Shown: one piece after another, positions 17,219-25,303 of the stretch
Position numbering within the stretch: position 1 is the first letter of the stretch
Layout: each line of letters starts with the position of its first letter
From: Lachnospiraceae bacterium V9D3004
GTDB taxonomy: Bacteria > Bacillota > Clostridia > Lachnospirales > Lachnospiraceae
Direction: 5' to 3'
Length of the DNA: 64,000 nt
Assembly: GCA_000621985.1 (NCBI GenBank)
Contig: JHWW01000002.1
Span: 310,001 to 374,000 of the forward strand
The notes under the pieces: generated by a model
Databases searched by the model: none
Told to the model about the DNA's origin: nothing
What the model saw: only the letters and a program-made list of their open reading frames with translations
Program-made: the position numbers and the translations under genes

Positions 17219-18901
17219 ATGCAATTATCAGGAGCACAGATCGTTATGGAATGCCTGCTTGAGCAGGGCGTTGATACAGTATTCGGATATCCGGGTGGAA
17301 CGATCCTTAACGTATATGACGAGTTATATCAATACAGAGACAGGATCAATCACATCCTTACTTCTCATGAACAGGGGGCTTCTCATGCCGCTGACGGTTA
17401 TGCTAGGGCTACGGGAAAAGTCGGTGTCTGCATGGCTACCAGCGGACCGGGCGCAACGAATCTGGTCACGGGAATAGCTACAGCCCAGATGGATTCCGTT
17501 CCGCTTGTTGCTATCACATGTAATGTTAATGTTACCGCACTTGGAAAAGACAGTTTCCAGGAGGTGGATGTTGCCGGTGTGACAATACCGATAACTAAGC
17601 ATAATTTTATTATAAAAGACATTAAGGATCTCGCACCTACGATAAGAAGAGCTTTCAAGATAGCAAAATCGGGAAGACCGGGTCCTGTACTTGTTGATAT
17701 CACAAAGGATGTTACGGCAGCAAAGTACAAATTCGAGAAGATTCAGCCTGAGCCTGTCACAAGAGATAATATCGATATACCCGAAGAAGATATAGACAGG
17801 GCTGTTCATGCTATCAAAAAAGCCAGGAAACCTATCATATTCGTTGGCGGAGGAGCAGTAATATCAAGAGCTGATGCAGAGCTTGCCGAATTCGTTGAAA
17901 AGGTCAATGCGCCGGTAACGGATTCTCTTATGGGTAAAGGTGCTTATGACGGAACAAAAGAGAATTATATTGGAATGCTCGGAATGCATGGAACCAAGAC
18001 GGCCAATCTGAGTGTGTCCGAATGTGACCTGCTTATTGCGATAGGAACAAGATTCTCCGACAGAGTTATAGGAAATGCAAAGAAATTTGCTCATGATGCA
18101 AAGATACTTCATATCGACATAGATCCGGCAGAGATCAATAAGAATATCCGTGTTGATTACAGTATTATAGGAGACGTCAAAGAAGTTCTCATAAAACTTA
18201 ATGAGAAGCTTGACAATCTGTATCACAGCGAATGGATGAGCAAAGTAATGGCGCGTAAGAGTGCATTTCCGTTACATTATGATACAGATAGACTCACAGG
18301 TCCGGCGGTTATAGATTATATTGACAGTGCAACAAAGGGTGACGCCATAATAACAACCGATGTCGGACAGCACCAGATGTGGGCCGCACAGTATTATCAT
18401 TACAAAAAACCGGCAACACTTATTACTTCAGGCGGACTCGGAACAATGGGTTACGGTCTTGGAGCATGTATAGGTGCAAAAGTGGGAATGCCTGACAGAC
18501 ATGTAATCAACATAGCAGGTGACGGCTGCTTCAGAATGAATATAAATGAACTTGCAACAGCAAGCAGATACAATATTCCCATAATACAGGTTGTTATCAA
18601 CAATCATGTGCTTGGAATGGTTCGTCAGTGGCAGACATTATTCTATGGAAGAAGATACTCAAACACTGTTCTCAATGATAAGATGGACTTTGTCAAGGTG
18701 TCTGAAGGAATGGGCGTCAAGGCAGTGAAAGTAACGACAACAGAGGAATTCAAAAAGGCATTTGATGAGGCACTGACTCTTGATGAGCCGATGGTTATCG
18801 AGTGTGTTATCGATAATGACGATAAGGTTTGGCCGATGGTTGCACCCGGTGATTCTATAGAAAATGTATTTTCAGAAGAAGATTTGGATAAAAAGGATTG
18901 A
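17219..18901 (+). CDS. ilvB: Acetolactate synthase, large (catalytic) subunit
   Basis: Thiamine-diphosphate enzyme that condenses pyruvate with pyruvate or 2-oxobutyrate, the first step of branched-chain amino-acid synthesis. 560 residues: N-terminal Pyr domain with the catalytic Glu in 'SHEQGASHAADGYARATGK' (about 51), a central FAD-type domain, and a C-terminal PP domain with the ThDP motif 'GDGCFRMNINEL' (about 434). AGAAGGAG at 17204-17211 favours the ATG at 17219 over that at 17213. No small regulatory subunit gene (ilvN) follows; feedback control must come from a gene elsewhere or be absent. Confidence 0.95.
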   Translation: MQLSGAQIVMECLLEQGVDTVFGYPGGTILNVYDELYQYRDRINHILTSHEQGASHAADGYARATGKVGVCMATSGPGATNLVTGIATAQMDSVPLVAITCNVNVTALGKDSFQEVDVAGVTIPITKHNFIIKDIKDLAPTIRRAFKIAKSGRPGPVLVDITKDVTAAKYKFEKIQPEPVTRDNIDIPEEDIDRAVHAIKKARKPIIFVGGGAVISRADAELAEFVEKVNAPVTDSLMGKGAYDGTKENYIGMLGMHGTKTANLSVSECDLLIAIGTRFSDRVIGNAKKFAHDAKILHIDIDPAEINKNIRVDYSIIGDVKEVLIKLNEKLDNLYHSEWMSKVMARKSAFPLHYDTDRLTGPAVIDYIDSATKGDAIITTDVGQHQMWAAQYYHYKKPATLITSGGLGTMGYGLGACIGAKVGMPDRHVINIAGDGCFRMNINELATASRYNIPIIQVVINNHVLGMVRQWQTLFYGRRYSNTVLNDKMDFVKVSEGMGVKAVKVTTTEEFKKAFDEALTLDEPMVIECVIDNDDKVWPMVAPGDSIENVFSEEDLDKKD

Positions 18902-18926
18902 CAATTATTTCACAAGACCATACAAT
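18898..18926 (+). promoter_or_regulatory. Predicted serC-serA promoter
   Basis: TTGACA (18898-18903) overlaps the ilvB stop codon and is followed, after 17 bases, by TACAAT (18921-18926). It gives serC-serA their own start in addition to read-through from the T-box operon. Confidence 0.65.
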
Positions 18927-18965
18927 GGGTAGAGTGAAATGGCGTTCATATAAAAGGAGGATACT

Positions 18966-20048
18966 ATGGGAAGAGTATATAATTTTTCGGCAGGACCTGC
19001 AGTGTTGCCGGAGGAAGTATTAAAAGAAGCAGCAGATGAGATGATGGATTATCAGGGCTGTGGCATGTCCGTTATGGAGATGAGCCATCGTTCAAAGACT
19101 TATGATAATATTATCAAGACTGCAGAAAAAGATCTCAGGGATATACTTAATATTCCGGACAATTACAAAGTTCTGTTCATGCAGGGTGGAGCTTCAACAC
19201 AGTTTGCAGCGATTCCTATGAATCTTATGAAGAATAAGGTTGCCGATTACATTGTAACCGGACAGTGGGCGAAGAAAGCATATCAGGAAGCTCAGATCTA
19301 CGGAAAGGCTAACAAGATCGCTACATCAGAAGATAAGACATTTTCATATATTCCGGATTGTTCGGATCTTCCGATAAGTGAAGATGCAGATTATGTATAT
19401 ATCTGTGAAAATAATACAATTTATGGTACAAAATTCAAGAAACTTCCTAATACAAAAGGAAAGATACTTGTATCTGACGTATCATCCTGTTTCTTATCGG
19501 AACCTATGAATATAAATGATTACGGAGTGGTATACGGTGGTGTTCAGAAGAATATCGGACCTGCCGGCGTTGTAATATCAATAATCCGCGAAGACCTCAT
19601 TACTGATGATGTGCTTCCGGGAACACCGACTATGCTTAAGTTCAAGACACACGCAGATAATGATTCTCTTTACAATACACCGCCTGCATATGGTATCTAC
19701 ATCTGCGGCAAAGTATTCAAGTGGATCAAGAAGATGGGCGGACTTGAAGTGATGAAGCAGAGAAATGAAGAGAAGGCAAAGGTTCTCTATGATTTCCTTG
19801 ATTCAAGCGATCTGTTCAAAGGAACTGTTGTTAAGGAAGACAGATCTCTTATGAATGTTCCGTTCGTAACAGGCGATGCAGATCTTGATGCTAAGTTCGT
19901 TGCTGAAGCTAAGGCAGCCGGACTTGAGAGCCTTAAGGGACATCGTACGGTTGGCGGAATGCGTGCAAGTATATACAATGCTATGCCAAAGGCAGGCGTT
20001 GAGAAACTTGTTGAATTCATGGCTGATTTTGAGAAAAAGAACAAATAA
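18966..20048 (+). CDS. serC: Phosphoserine aminotransferase
   Basis: Converts 3-phosphohydroxypyruvate and glutamate to phosphoserine and 2-oxoglutarate. 360 residues, class V aminotransferase fold. The N-terminus 'VYNFSAGPAVLPEEVL' and the PLP-lysine region 'GGVQKNIGPAGV' (Lys about 196) are diagnostic, as is the C-terminal 'GHRTVGGMRASIYNAMP'. AAAGGAGG lies a few bases before the ATG. It is paired with serA 33 bases downstream, so the two enzymes of the serine pathway are made together. A phosphoserine phosphatase gene is not in the window. Confidence 0.96.
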   Translation: MGRVYNFSAGPAVLPEEVLKEAADEMMDYQGCGMSVMEMSHRSKTYDNIIKTAEKDLRDILNIPDNYKVLFMQGGASTQFAAIPMNLMKNKVADYIVTGQWAKKAYQEAQIYGKANKIATSEDKTFSYIPDCSDLPISEDADYVYICENNTIYGTKFKKLPNTKGKILVSDVSSCFLSEPMNINDYGVVYGGVQKNIGPAGVVISIIREDLITDDVLPGTPTMLKFKTHADNDSLYNTPPAYGIYICGKVFKWIKKMGGLEVMKQRNEEKAKVLYDFLDSSDLFKGTVVKEDRSLMNVPFVTGDADLDAKFVAEAKAAGLESLKGHRTVGGMRASIYNAMPKAGVEKLVEFMADFEKKNK

Positions 20049-20081
20049 TCCAACACAAAAAAGAAAAGAGGTTATATTAAT

Positions 20082-21251
20082 ATGGCAGATACTAAGATCA
20101 AGTGCCTGAATCCGATCGCTTCCGTAGGGTTGGATTTGCTTGGCGATAAGTATGAGATTACTGATAATACAGAAGAAGCTGACGGCATACTTGTTAGAAG
20201 CGCCGTAATGCATGATATGGAATTGCCCGGATCCCTTAAAGCAGTTGCAAGAGCAGGAGCCGGAGTTAACAATATTCCTCTTGATAAATGTGCTGAGCAG
20301 GGTATCGTAGTATTCAATACACCCGGAGCTAATGCAAACGGAGTTAAGGAGCTTGTTATTGCAGGTCTTCTTATGGCATCAAGAGATATCGTTGGTGGTA
20401 TCGGCTGGGTTCGTGAGAACGCTGATGATGAGAATATCAGCAAATCTGCTGAGAAAGCTAAAAAAGCATATGCAGGTTGTGAGATACAGGGTAAGAAGCT
20501 TGGAGTTATCGGACTTGGTGCTATCGGTGTGCTTGTAGCTAATGCAGCCAGCGCACTCGGAATGGATGTATACGGTTGTGATCCTTATCTGTCGGTTGCC
20601 AATGCACTTAATCTGTCAAGACTCGTTCATATCGTAAAAGACAGAGAAGAGATGCTTTCAATGTGTGACTATGTAACTGTTCATGTTCCACTTCTTGATG
20701 ATACCAAGGGTATGATCAACAAGGAAATGATCTCACACATGAAAGATGGTGTTGTTGTTCTTAACTTTGCAAGAGATATTCTTGTTAATGAAGCTGATCT
20801 TTCCGAGGCTCTTGAGTCCGGAAAAGTTGCAAAATATGTTACGGATTTCCCGAATACAACATCTGTTAAGATGAAGAATACAATAGTTGTTCCTCACCTT
20901 GGAGCTTCAACCGAAGAATCAGAAGATAACTGTGCCGTAATGGCTGTCAATGAGATCAAGGATTTCATCGAAAACGGTAATATCCGCAATTCGGTTAACT
21001 ATCCGGCATGTGATGCGGGAGTATGCACCACAGCTGGAAGAATAACTATATGTCACAGGAATATTCCTAATCTTATCACCAACTGCTCAAGTGTATTCTC
21101 ATCAGAAGGTGTTAATATCGAGCACATGTACGATAAGAGCCGCGGTGAGTACGCATATTCGATCATTGATATTGCAGCTCCTTCAAAACAGGAGATGGTT
21201 GACAAGCTCGAGTCTATTGACGGAGTTCTTCGTGCAAGAATAGTAAAATAA
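20082..21251 (+). CDS. serA: D-3-phosphoglycerate dehydrogenase with C-terminal ACT domain
   Basis: Oxidises 3-phosphoglycerate with NAD, the entry step of serine synthesis. 389 residues. The NAD-binding motif is 'GVIGLGAIGVLVANAA' (about 141), the active-site Arg is in 'NFARDILVNE' (about 229) and the His is in 'VVPHLGASTEES' (about 272). The last 70 residues form an ACT domain, a likely site for serine feedback. The usual class with a large intervening domain is absent. A strong terminator follows immediately, closing the ilvD-ilvB-serC-serA block. Confidence 0.96.
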   Translation: MADTKIKCLNPIASVGLDLLGDKYEITDNTEEADGILVRSAVMHDMELPGSLKAVARAGAGVNNIPLDKCAEQGIVVFNTPGANANGVKELVIAGLLMASRDIVGGIGWVRENADDENISKSAEKAKKAYAGCEIQGKKLGVIGLGAIGVLVANAASALGMDVYGCDPYLSVANALNLSRLVHIVKDREEMLSMCDYVTVHVPLLDDTKGMINKEMISHMKDGVVVLNFARDILVNEADLSEALESGKVAKYVTDFPNTTSVKMKNTIVVPHLGASTEESEDNCAVMAVNEIKDFIENGNIRNSVNYPACDAGVCTTAGRITICHRNIPNLITNCSSVFSSEGVNIEHMYDKSRGEYAYSIIDIAAPSKQEMVDKLESIDGVLRARIVK

Positions 21252-21278
21252 TAATTCAAATCGGATAAAAATTTATTT

Positions 21279-21318
21279 CAAAAAGATGTCGTCTGTAAAT
21301 AAGGGGGACATCTTTTTG
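21279..21318 (+). terminator. Intrinsic terminator after serA
   Basis: CAAAAAGATGTC (21279-21290) pairs perfectly with GACATCTTTTTG (21307-21318). The 12-bp stem ends in a T run. Confidence 0.85.
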
Positions 21319-21355
21319 AGTTATAAACAGTTATTTAGAAAAAAAGGCGAATAAT

Positions 21356-22672
21356 ATGAATTACAAAGAGTGTCTCGAATATCTGGAGAATGAAAATAAA
21401 AAAAACGGGATCATAATGGGTCTTGAACCGATAAAACACATGCTTGATGTATTGGATCATCCCGAGAATATATTAAAGATCATCCACGTTGCGGGAACTA
21501 ACGGTAAAGGTTCAGTATCCGCAATGCTTGCCGGGATTCTGGCAGAAGCCGGCTACAAAACAGGAAGATATGTGTCTCCCGCCGTAGCTGATTATACAGA
21601 GATCATTCAATGGAATAATAACGGTAATATTGAATATATTACCGAAGATAATATTGCAAAATATATAACATATCTGGCTGATATACAAAACCGGGATGAT
21701 ATGTTTTCGAAAGGGATCTTAAGAAAACTCACCCGATTCGAAATGGAGACCGTGATGTCATTTCTGGCATTAAAGGACATGAAATGTGATTATGCTATCA
21801 TTGAATGCGGACTCGGAGGAACGGAAGATGCCACCAATGCCATAGATAATAAAGAGATGTGTATATTTACTTCAATATCAAAAGATCATGTGAATATACT
21901 CGGTAATACCATATCGGATATTGCATTGGCAAAGGCAGGAATTATTACAGATAATATTCCGGTTGTCAGTTCAATACAGTTAAATGAAGCGAAAGAAGTG
22001 CTTGATAATGAAGCACATAAAAAACATACATCTGTTGTATATGCGCCTGAATGTATCGATTGTGAATATAACTCAGACGGAACAGGTTTTACACTTAAAA
22101 ACAGAAGATATCATATAAACATGCCGGGAATTTATCAGCCAGGTAATGCGGCTACGGCGATAACCGCGGCAAAAATTTTGTTAAGAGATAAGAATACGCT
22201 AACAGAAGAAGTTATAGACAGGGCACTTAAAAAAGTAAGATGGCATGCAAGATTTGAAATGATATCGGATGACCCGTATATTATATTCGACGGAGCTCAT
22301 AATATCGCAGGCATAAATGCGTTAATGAAAAGCATTGATGCTATATACCCGAGAGATATGTATCAAAGGATAGCGGTTATGGGTGTGTTCAAAGATAAAG
22401 CGGTTGATGACATGATACAGCTTACTTATGGAAGATTCGATGAAATGCATACTGTTACGGCAGTAAAGCCAAGGGGACTTGATGCATCCGTTCTTGCAGA
22501 CAGATTCTCCGGCGACTGTGGCTTCAGAGTGTATCCGCATGATGAGGAACCGGCTGCTGATATTGCAAGGAAAGTTGCACGGACAGGTAAAACTCCGGAA
22601 GGAAAGAAGAATGTAATTATAGTTTTCGGTTCTCTTTCACTGTATGAATCATTTGTAACTGAATTTAAATGA
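21356..22672 (+). CDS. folC: Folylpolyglutamate synthase / dihydrofolate synthase
   Basis: Adds glutamate to dihydropteroate and to reduced folates using ATP, making the retained cellular cofactors. 438 residues, Mur-ligase fold. The P-loop is 'HVAGTNGKGSVSAM' (about 45), the Mg-binding and Glu-rich region is 'IIECGLGGTEDATN' (about 155), and 'DGAHNIAGI' (about 312) belongs to the C-terminal domain. The only ribosome binding site is a weak AAGGCGA. It stands apart from the folE-folP-folBK cluster 25 kb downstream. Confidence 0.93.
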   Translation: MNYKECLEYLENENKKNGIIMGLEPIKHMLDVLDHPENILKIIHVAGTNGKGSVSAMLAGILAEAGYKTGRYVSPAVADYTEIIQWNNNGNIEYITEDNIAKYITYLADIQNRDDMFSKGILRKLTRFEMETVMSFLALKDMKCDYAIIECGLGGTEDATNAIDNKEMCIFTSISKDHVNILGNTISDIALAKAGIITDNIPVVSSIQLNEAKEVLDNEAHKKHTSVVYAPECIDCEYNSDGTGFTLKNRRYHINMPGIYQPGNAATAITAAKILLRDKNTLTEEVIDRALKKVRWHARFEMISDDPYIIFDGAHNIAGINALMKSIDAIYPRDMYQRIAVMGVFKDKAVDDMIQLTYGRFDEMHTVTAVKPRGLDASVLADRFSGDCGFRVYPHDEEPAADIARKVARTGKTPEGKKNVIIVFGSLSLYESFVTEFK

Positions 22673-22683
22673 TTCGAATTTTG

Positions 22684-22712
22684 TTGCTATATTATAATAT
22701 TTCTGCTAAAAT
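22684..22712 (+). promoter_or_regulatory. Predicted promoter of the cytidylate-kinase-like gene
   Basis: TTGCTA (22684-22689), a 17-base spacer and TAAAAT (22707-22712) with a TGC extended -10. Confidence 0.5.
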
Positions 22713-22748
22713 AGTATAAATATAGAATTTATACACGGAGGAACGCTT

Positions 22749-23348
22749 ATGGGACAACAGATACTGATATCGCTCGGCAGGGAATTCGGAAGCGGTGGTC
22801 ATCAGATAGCTCAGGGAATAGCTGAGGCATTGGGGATTGAATATTATGATAAGAATATTCTTGAAAAGATATTTGCAGATGATCCGGAAGCTGCCAAAGA
22901 GATGGAAGATTATGATGAAAAAGCTGCCAGTTCTTTTTTGACAAGACGTGTAGTGGGACTTACCAATTCAATGGAAAATATACTGGCTGATAAGGAATTT
23001 GAATTTGTATCGGAAAAGGCAAAATCCGGAGAATCATTTGTTATAGTCGGAAGATGCGGTGAAGTTGTTCTTAAGGATTATAAAAATCATATCTCGATAT
23101 TCATTCACGGAGACATGGATGATAAGGTAAAAAGAGTTATGGAGAGAATGAATCTGGATGCCGACGATGCGATCGAAAAGATTGAGCAGATGGATCGTTC
23201 CCGAAGAAAATATCATGACAGTCATTCTGAAACGGGATGGGGAGAGTCAAGAAGTTATGATATAAGCGTTAACGTTTCAAAGCTTGGAATTGACAGGTCG
23301 TTGAAGATGCTTGTTGAATATATCAAAAACAGACTCGAAGAAGATTGA
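22749..23348 (+). CDS. Cytidylate kinase-like family protein
   Basis: 199 residues of the P-loop NTPase fold. The N-terminus 'ISLGREFGSGGHQIAQGIA' replaces the classical GxxGxGK loop of Cmk and is characteristic of the cytidylate-kinase-like family in Firmicutes. 'ILGRCGEVVL'-type sequence near residue 99 ('VIVGRCGEVVLKDYKN') and a lid with paired Arg in 'DRSRRKYHDSH' (about residue 138) support nucleotide phosphotransfer. True substrate is unproven for this family. The ribosome binding site GGAGG lies ten bases before the ATG; the gene seems monocistronic behind its own promoter. Confidence 0.85.
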   Translation: MGQQILISLGREFGSGGHQIAQGIAEALGIEYYDKNILEKIFADDPEAAKEMEDYDEKAASSFLTRRVVGLTNSMENILADKEFEFVSEKAKSGESFVIVGRCGEVVLKDYKNHISIFIHGDMDDKVKRVMERMNLDADDAIEKIEQMDRSRRKYHDSHSETGWGESRSYDISVNVSKLGIDRSLKMLVEYIKNRLEED

Positions 23349-23413
23349 CGGACATATATTCAGATTATAATTTTGATAGATGAATGGATATAATTACAGG
23401 GAGGGTATACATT

Positions 23414-23872
23414 ATGGCAAATAAAAAACTATTATTGTTAAGGGAAAAAGAAGCTGAGATAGCTGCTCTTAAAGAAGAGATTCAAAGATATAAATATGAG
23501 AGCGATATGAATTACCGCATGCTTGAGTCTGTTAATAATACGACTCATCTTGCTATTTGGATGGCATTTTTTGATGAAGAAGGAAACCAGACATCGGTAA
23601 GATTCACGGAAGATATGAGACGAATGCTCGGCTATTCGAAAGATGAACTGCCGGATACGGTTGAAGCGCTTGCAAAGATCATGCATCCGGATGATACTGA
23701 GGCAGTGTTTGCTTCTTACGGTGAGGCTGTAGCAAAGAAAGATGCCAAATACGAAGTTGAATACAGACTGCTCAGTAAACGGGGAGATTACAAAATGTAC
23801 CGAGGTGCCGGCGAATGCATAAGAAGACCTAACGGAACTCCTGAAGTTTTCATCGGACATTTACCGATATAG
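23414..23872 (+). CDS. N-terminal PAS fragment of a split chemoreceptor
   Basis: 152 residues beginning at ATG 23414 behind GGGAGGG; the upstream ATG at 23384 has no ribosome binding site. A short coiled coil (about residues 5-35) precedes a PAS fold of the PAS_3 type with '[24 protein letters not shown]' and '[19 protein letters not shown]'. No membrane helix is seen, so it is cytoplasmic. It terminates at a TAG that is probably caused by the frameshift described in the entry for 23414-24825. As a free protein it would be an isolated PAS sensor with no output. Confidence 0.6.
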   Translation: MANKKLLLLREKEAEIAALKEEIQRYKYESDMNYRMLESVNNTTHLAIWMAFFDEEGNQTSVRFTEDMRRMLGYSKDELPDTVEALAKIMHPDDTEAVFASYGEAVAKKDAKYEVEYRLLSKRGDYKMYRGAGECIRRPNGTPEVFIGHLPI

Positions 23873-23937
23873 ATGATATACTTCGTACAGAAGCAGAACT
23901 GGAGCATAATAACAGAAGACAGAATGCTGTAGAACAT

Positions 23938-24825
23938 ATGATGCTTGAGGGAAGCTGGAGTATGGATCTGACGAAATATGCCATTGATGATATTAATTCT
24001 CCTATGGTATTCTCGGAACAGTTTAAGAAGATCCTCGGATATTCAATGAATTCACCTGAATTTCCCGATATCATGCAGTCATGGATCACAAGGATTCATC
24101 CTGATGACGTTGAGGGAGCTGCAGCTGCCATGCAAAAGCAGATGGCCGATCCGTCGGGCACAACAGTATTCGATATGGAATACAGAATGCTTCACAAGTC
24201 CGGTGAATATATATGGGTGCGCGCTTCGAGTACAGTCGTATGGAGCAGAGAGCGTGTTCAGTTGATGGCGGCAGGAACAATACTTGATATTACCGAAGAG
24301 AAGAATAACAAACTTCGTTTTAAGACGGAGATGGCACCTAATATAGAATCACTTCGTAACGGAATATCAGATATTGCCAAGACGGTTGATATTGCGGCAA
24401 GTCAGATGAAGGATGTTGCGAATAGACAGAGTGAAGTAAGTGAATCTGCCAAGACAATTGAAGACGCGGTTGACGCATCAATGGAGATAATCAGCAGTAT
24501 ACAGAATATCGCAAACCAGACGAATCTTTTGTCGCTTAATGCAAGTATAGAGGCTGCAAGAGCAGGAGAAGCCGGAAGAGGTTTTGCTGTTGTCGCCGAT
24601 GAAGTACAGAATCTGTCCAATTCCACTAAGGAAACTACCGGACATATTGCCGAGATACTTACCAATATGAATGAAGCGGTAAAGGATATTCTTGAGAAGA
24701 TCTCTCAGATCAGCGAGAGTGTAGCTGCAGAGAATCAGGAGATGGAAACGATCGATCAGACAGTTGATGCATTACATGTGGCAGCCGATGAGATCGCCCA
24801 GATGGCTGTTACACTGTATAAATAA
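23938..24825 (+). CDS. C-terminal PAS and methyl-accepting chemotaxis signalling fragment
   Basis: 295 residues from the first ATG, though the frame is open back to at least 23857. A PAS_3 fold (residues 1-120, with '[12 protein letters not shown]', 'RIHPDDVEG' and '[13 protein letters not shown]') is joined to a methyl-accepting signalling domain. The hairpin tip '[19 protein letters not shown]' (about 194) is nearly perfect and would bind CheA and CheW. The signalling rods are short and there is no membrane helix, making it a soluble cytoplasmic receptor. No ribosome binding site fits the ATG at 23938, which supports the frameshift reading. Confidence 0.75.
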   Translation: MMLEGSWSMDLTKYAIDDINSPMVFSEQFKKILGYSMNSPEFPDIMQSWITRIHPDDVEGAAAAMQKQMADPSGTTVFDMEYRMLHKSGEYIWVRASSTVVWSRERVQLMAAGTILDITEEKNNKLRFKTEMAPNIESLRNGISDIAKTVDIAASQMKDVANRQSEVSESAKTIEDAVDASMEIISSIQNIANQTNLLSLNASIEAARAGEAGRGFAVVADEVQNLSNSTKETTGHIAEILTNMNEAVKDILEKISQISESVAAENQEMETIDQTVDALHVAADEIAQMAVTLYK

Positions 24826-24934
24826 TCATTTTGGAAGTTATTGAATATGGAATAAGCACACCTGCCACAAACGATATGCTTTATACAGAAGATATGAGAA
24901 AGATAGATTTTGTTTTCTCATTTGAATAAATATA

Positions 24935-24957
24935 TGACCGTCCGTTATGGACGGTCA
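24935..24957 (+). terminator. Hairpin after the chemoreceptor gene, possible terminator
   Basis: TGACCGTCC and GGACGGTCA form a perfect nine-pair stem with a five-base loop. No clear T run follows, so it may be a weak or factor-assisted terminator. Confidence 0.5.
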
Positions 24958-25000
24958 TTAACTATACATGATCAAAAAAACAGAAAGCGGTGATGTTATC

Positions 25001-25300
25001 ATGTCAACTAAAAGTTCTGTAAAAGAACATACGGATACAAATATTAAAGAGCCGAAGCATTATAATGTAATTATGATGAATGATGATTTTACTACGATGG
25101 AATTCGTTGTTCAGATACTTGTTGATATATTCCATAAAGATCCGGCAAGTGCGGAGAATATTATGATGACGGTTCATAAACAGGGAAAGGCAATAGTTGG
25201 CTGTTATCCATATGATATTGCCGTAACGAAGGCTGATATGGCAATGTCAAGAGCCAAATCGGAAGGCTTTCCTTTCAGATTACTTGTAGAGGAGAATTAA
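25001..25300 (+). CDS. clpS: ATP-dependent Clp protease adaptor ClpS
   Basis: 99 residues. ClpS hands proteins with destabilising N-terminal residues to ClpA. The binding-pocket motif 'MMNDDFTTMEFVVQIL' matches the conserved NDDxTxMEFV core, and 'VHKQGKAIVGCYPYDIA' carries the conserved His and Gly. An N-terminal extension of about 20 polar residues is present. The ATG at 25001 follows a GGTGA ribosome binding site; an in-frame ATG at 24968 has none. It is four bases upstream of clpA, so both are produced together. Confidence 0.93.
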   Translation: MSTKSSVKEHTDTNIKEPKHYNVIMMNDDFTTMEFVVQILVDIFHKDPASAENIMMTVHKQGKAIVGCYPYDIAVTKADMAMSRAKSEGFPFRLLVEEN

Positions 25301-25303
25301 TTA

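Larger units (their letters stand above)
23414..24825 (+). pseudogene. PAS-PAS methyl-accepting sensor gene split by an apparent one-base deletion
   Basis: The two reading frames at 23414-23872 and 23938-24825 look like one gene. The first frame runs '...EVFIGH' and stops at TAG 23870. Shifting by one base just after 'ATCGG' (about 23855) reads '[17 protein letters not shown]', the usual end of a PAS domain and linker, and continues without a stop into the second frame. Restoring one A (GGACA to GGAACA) would give a single protein of about 470 residues. It may be a genuine frameshift, phase variation or a sequence error. Confidence 0.6.
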
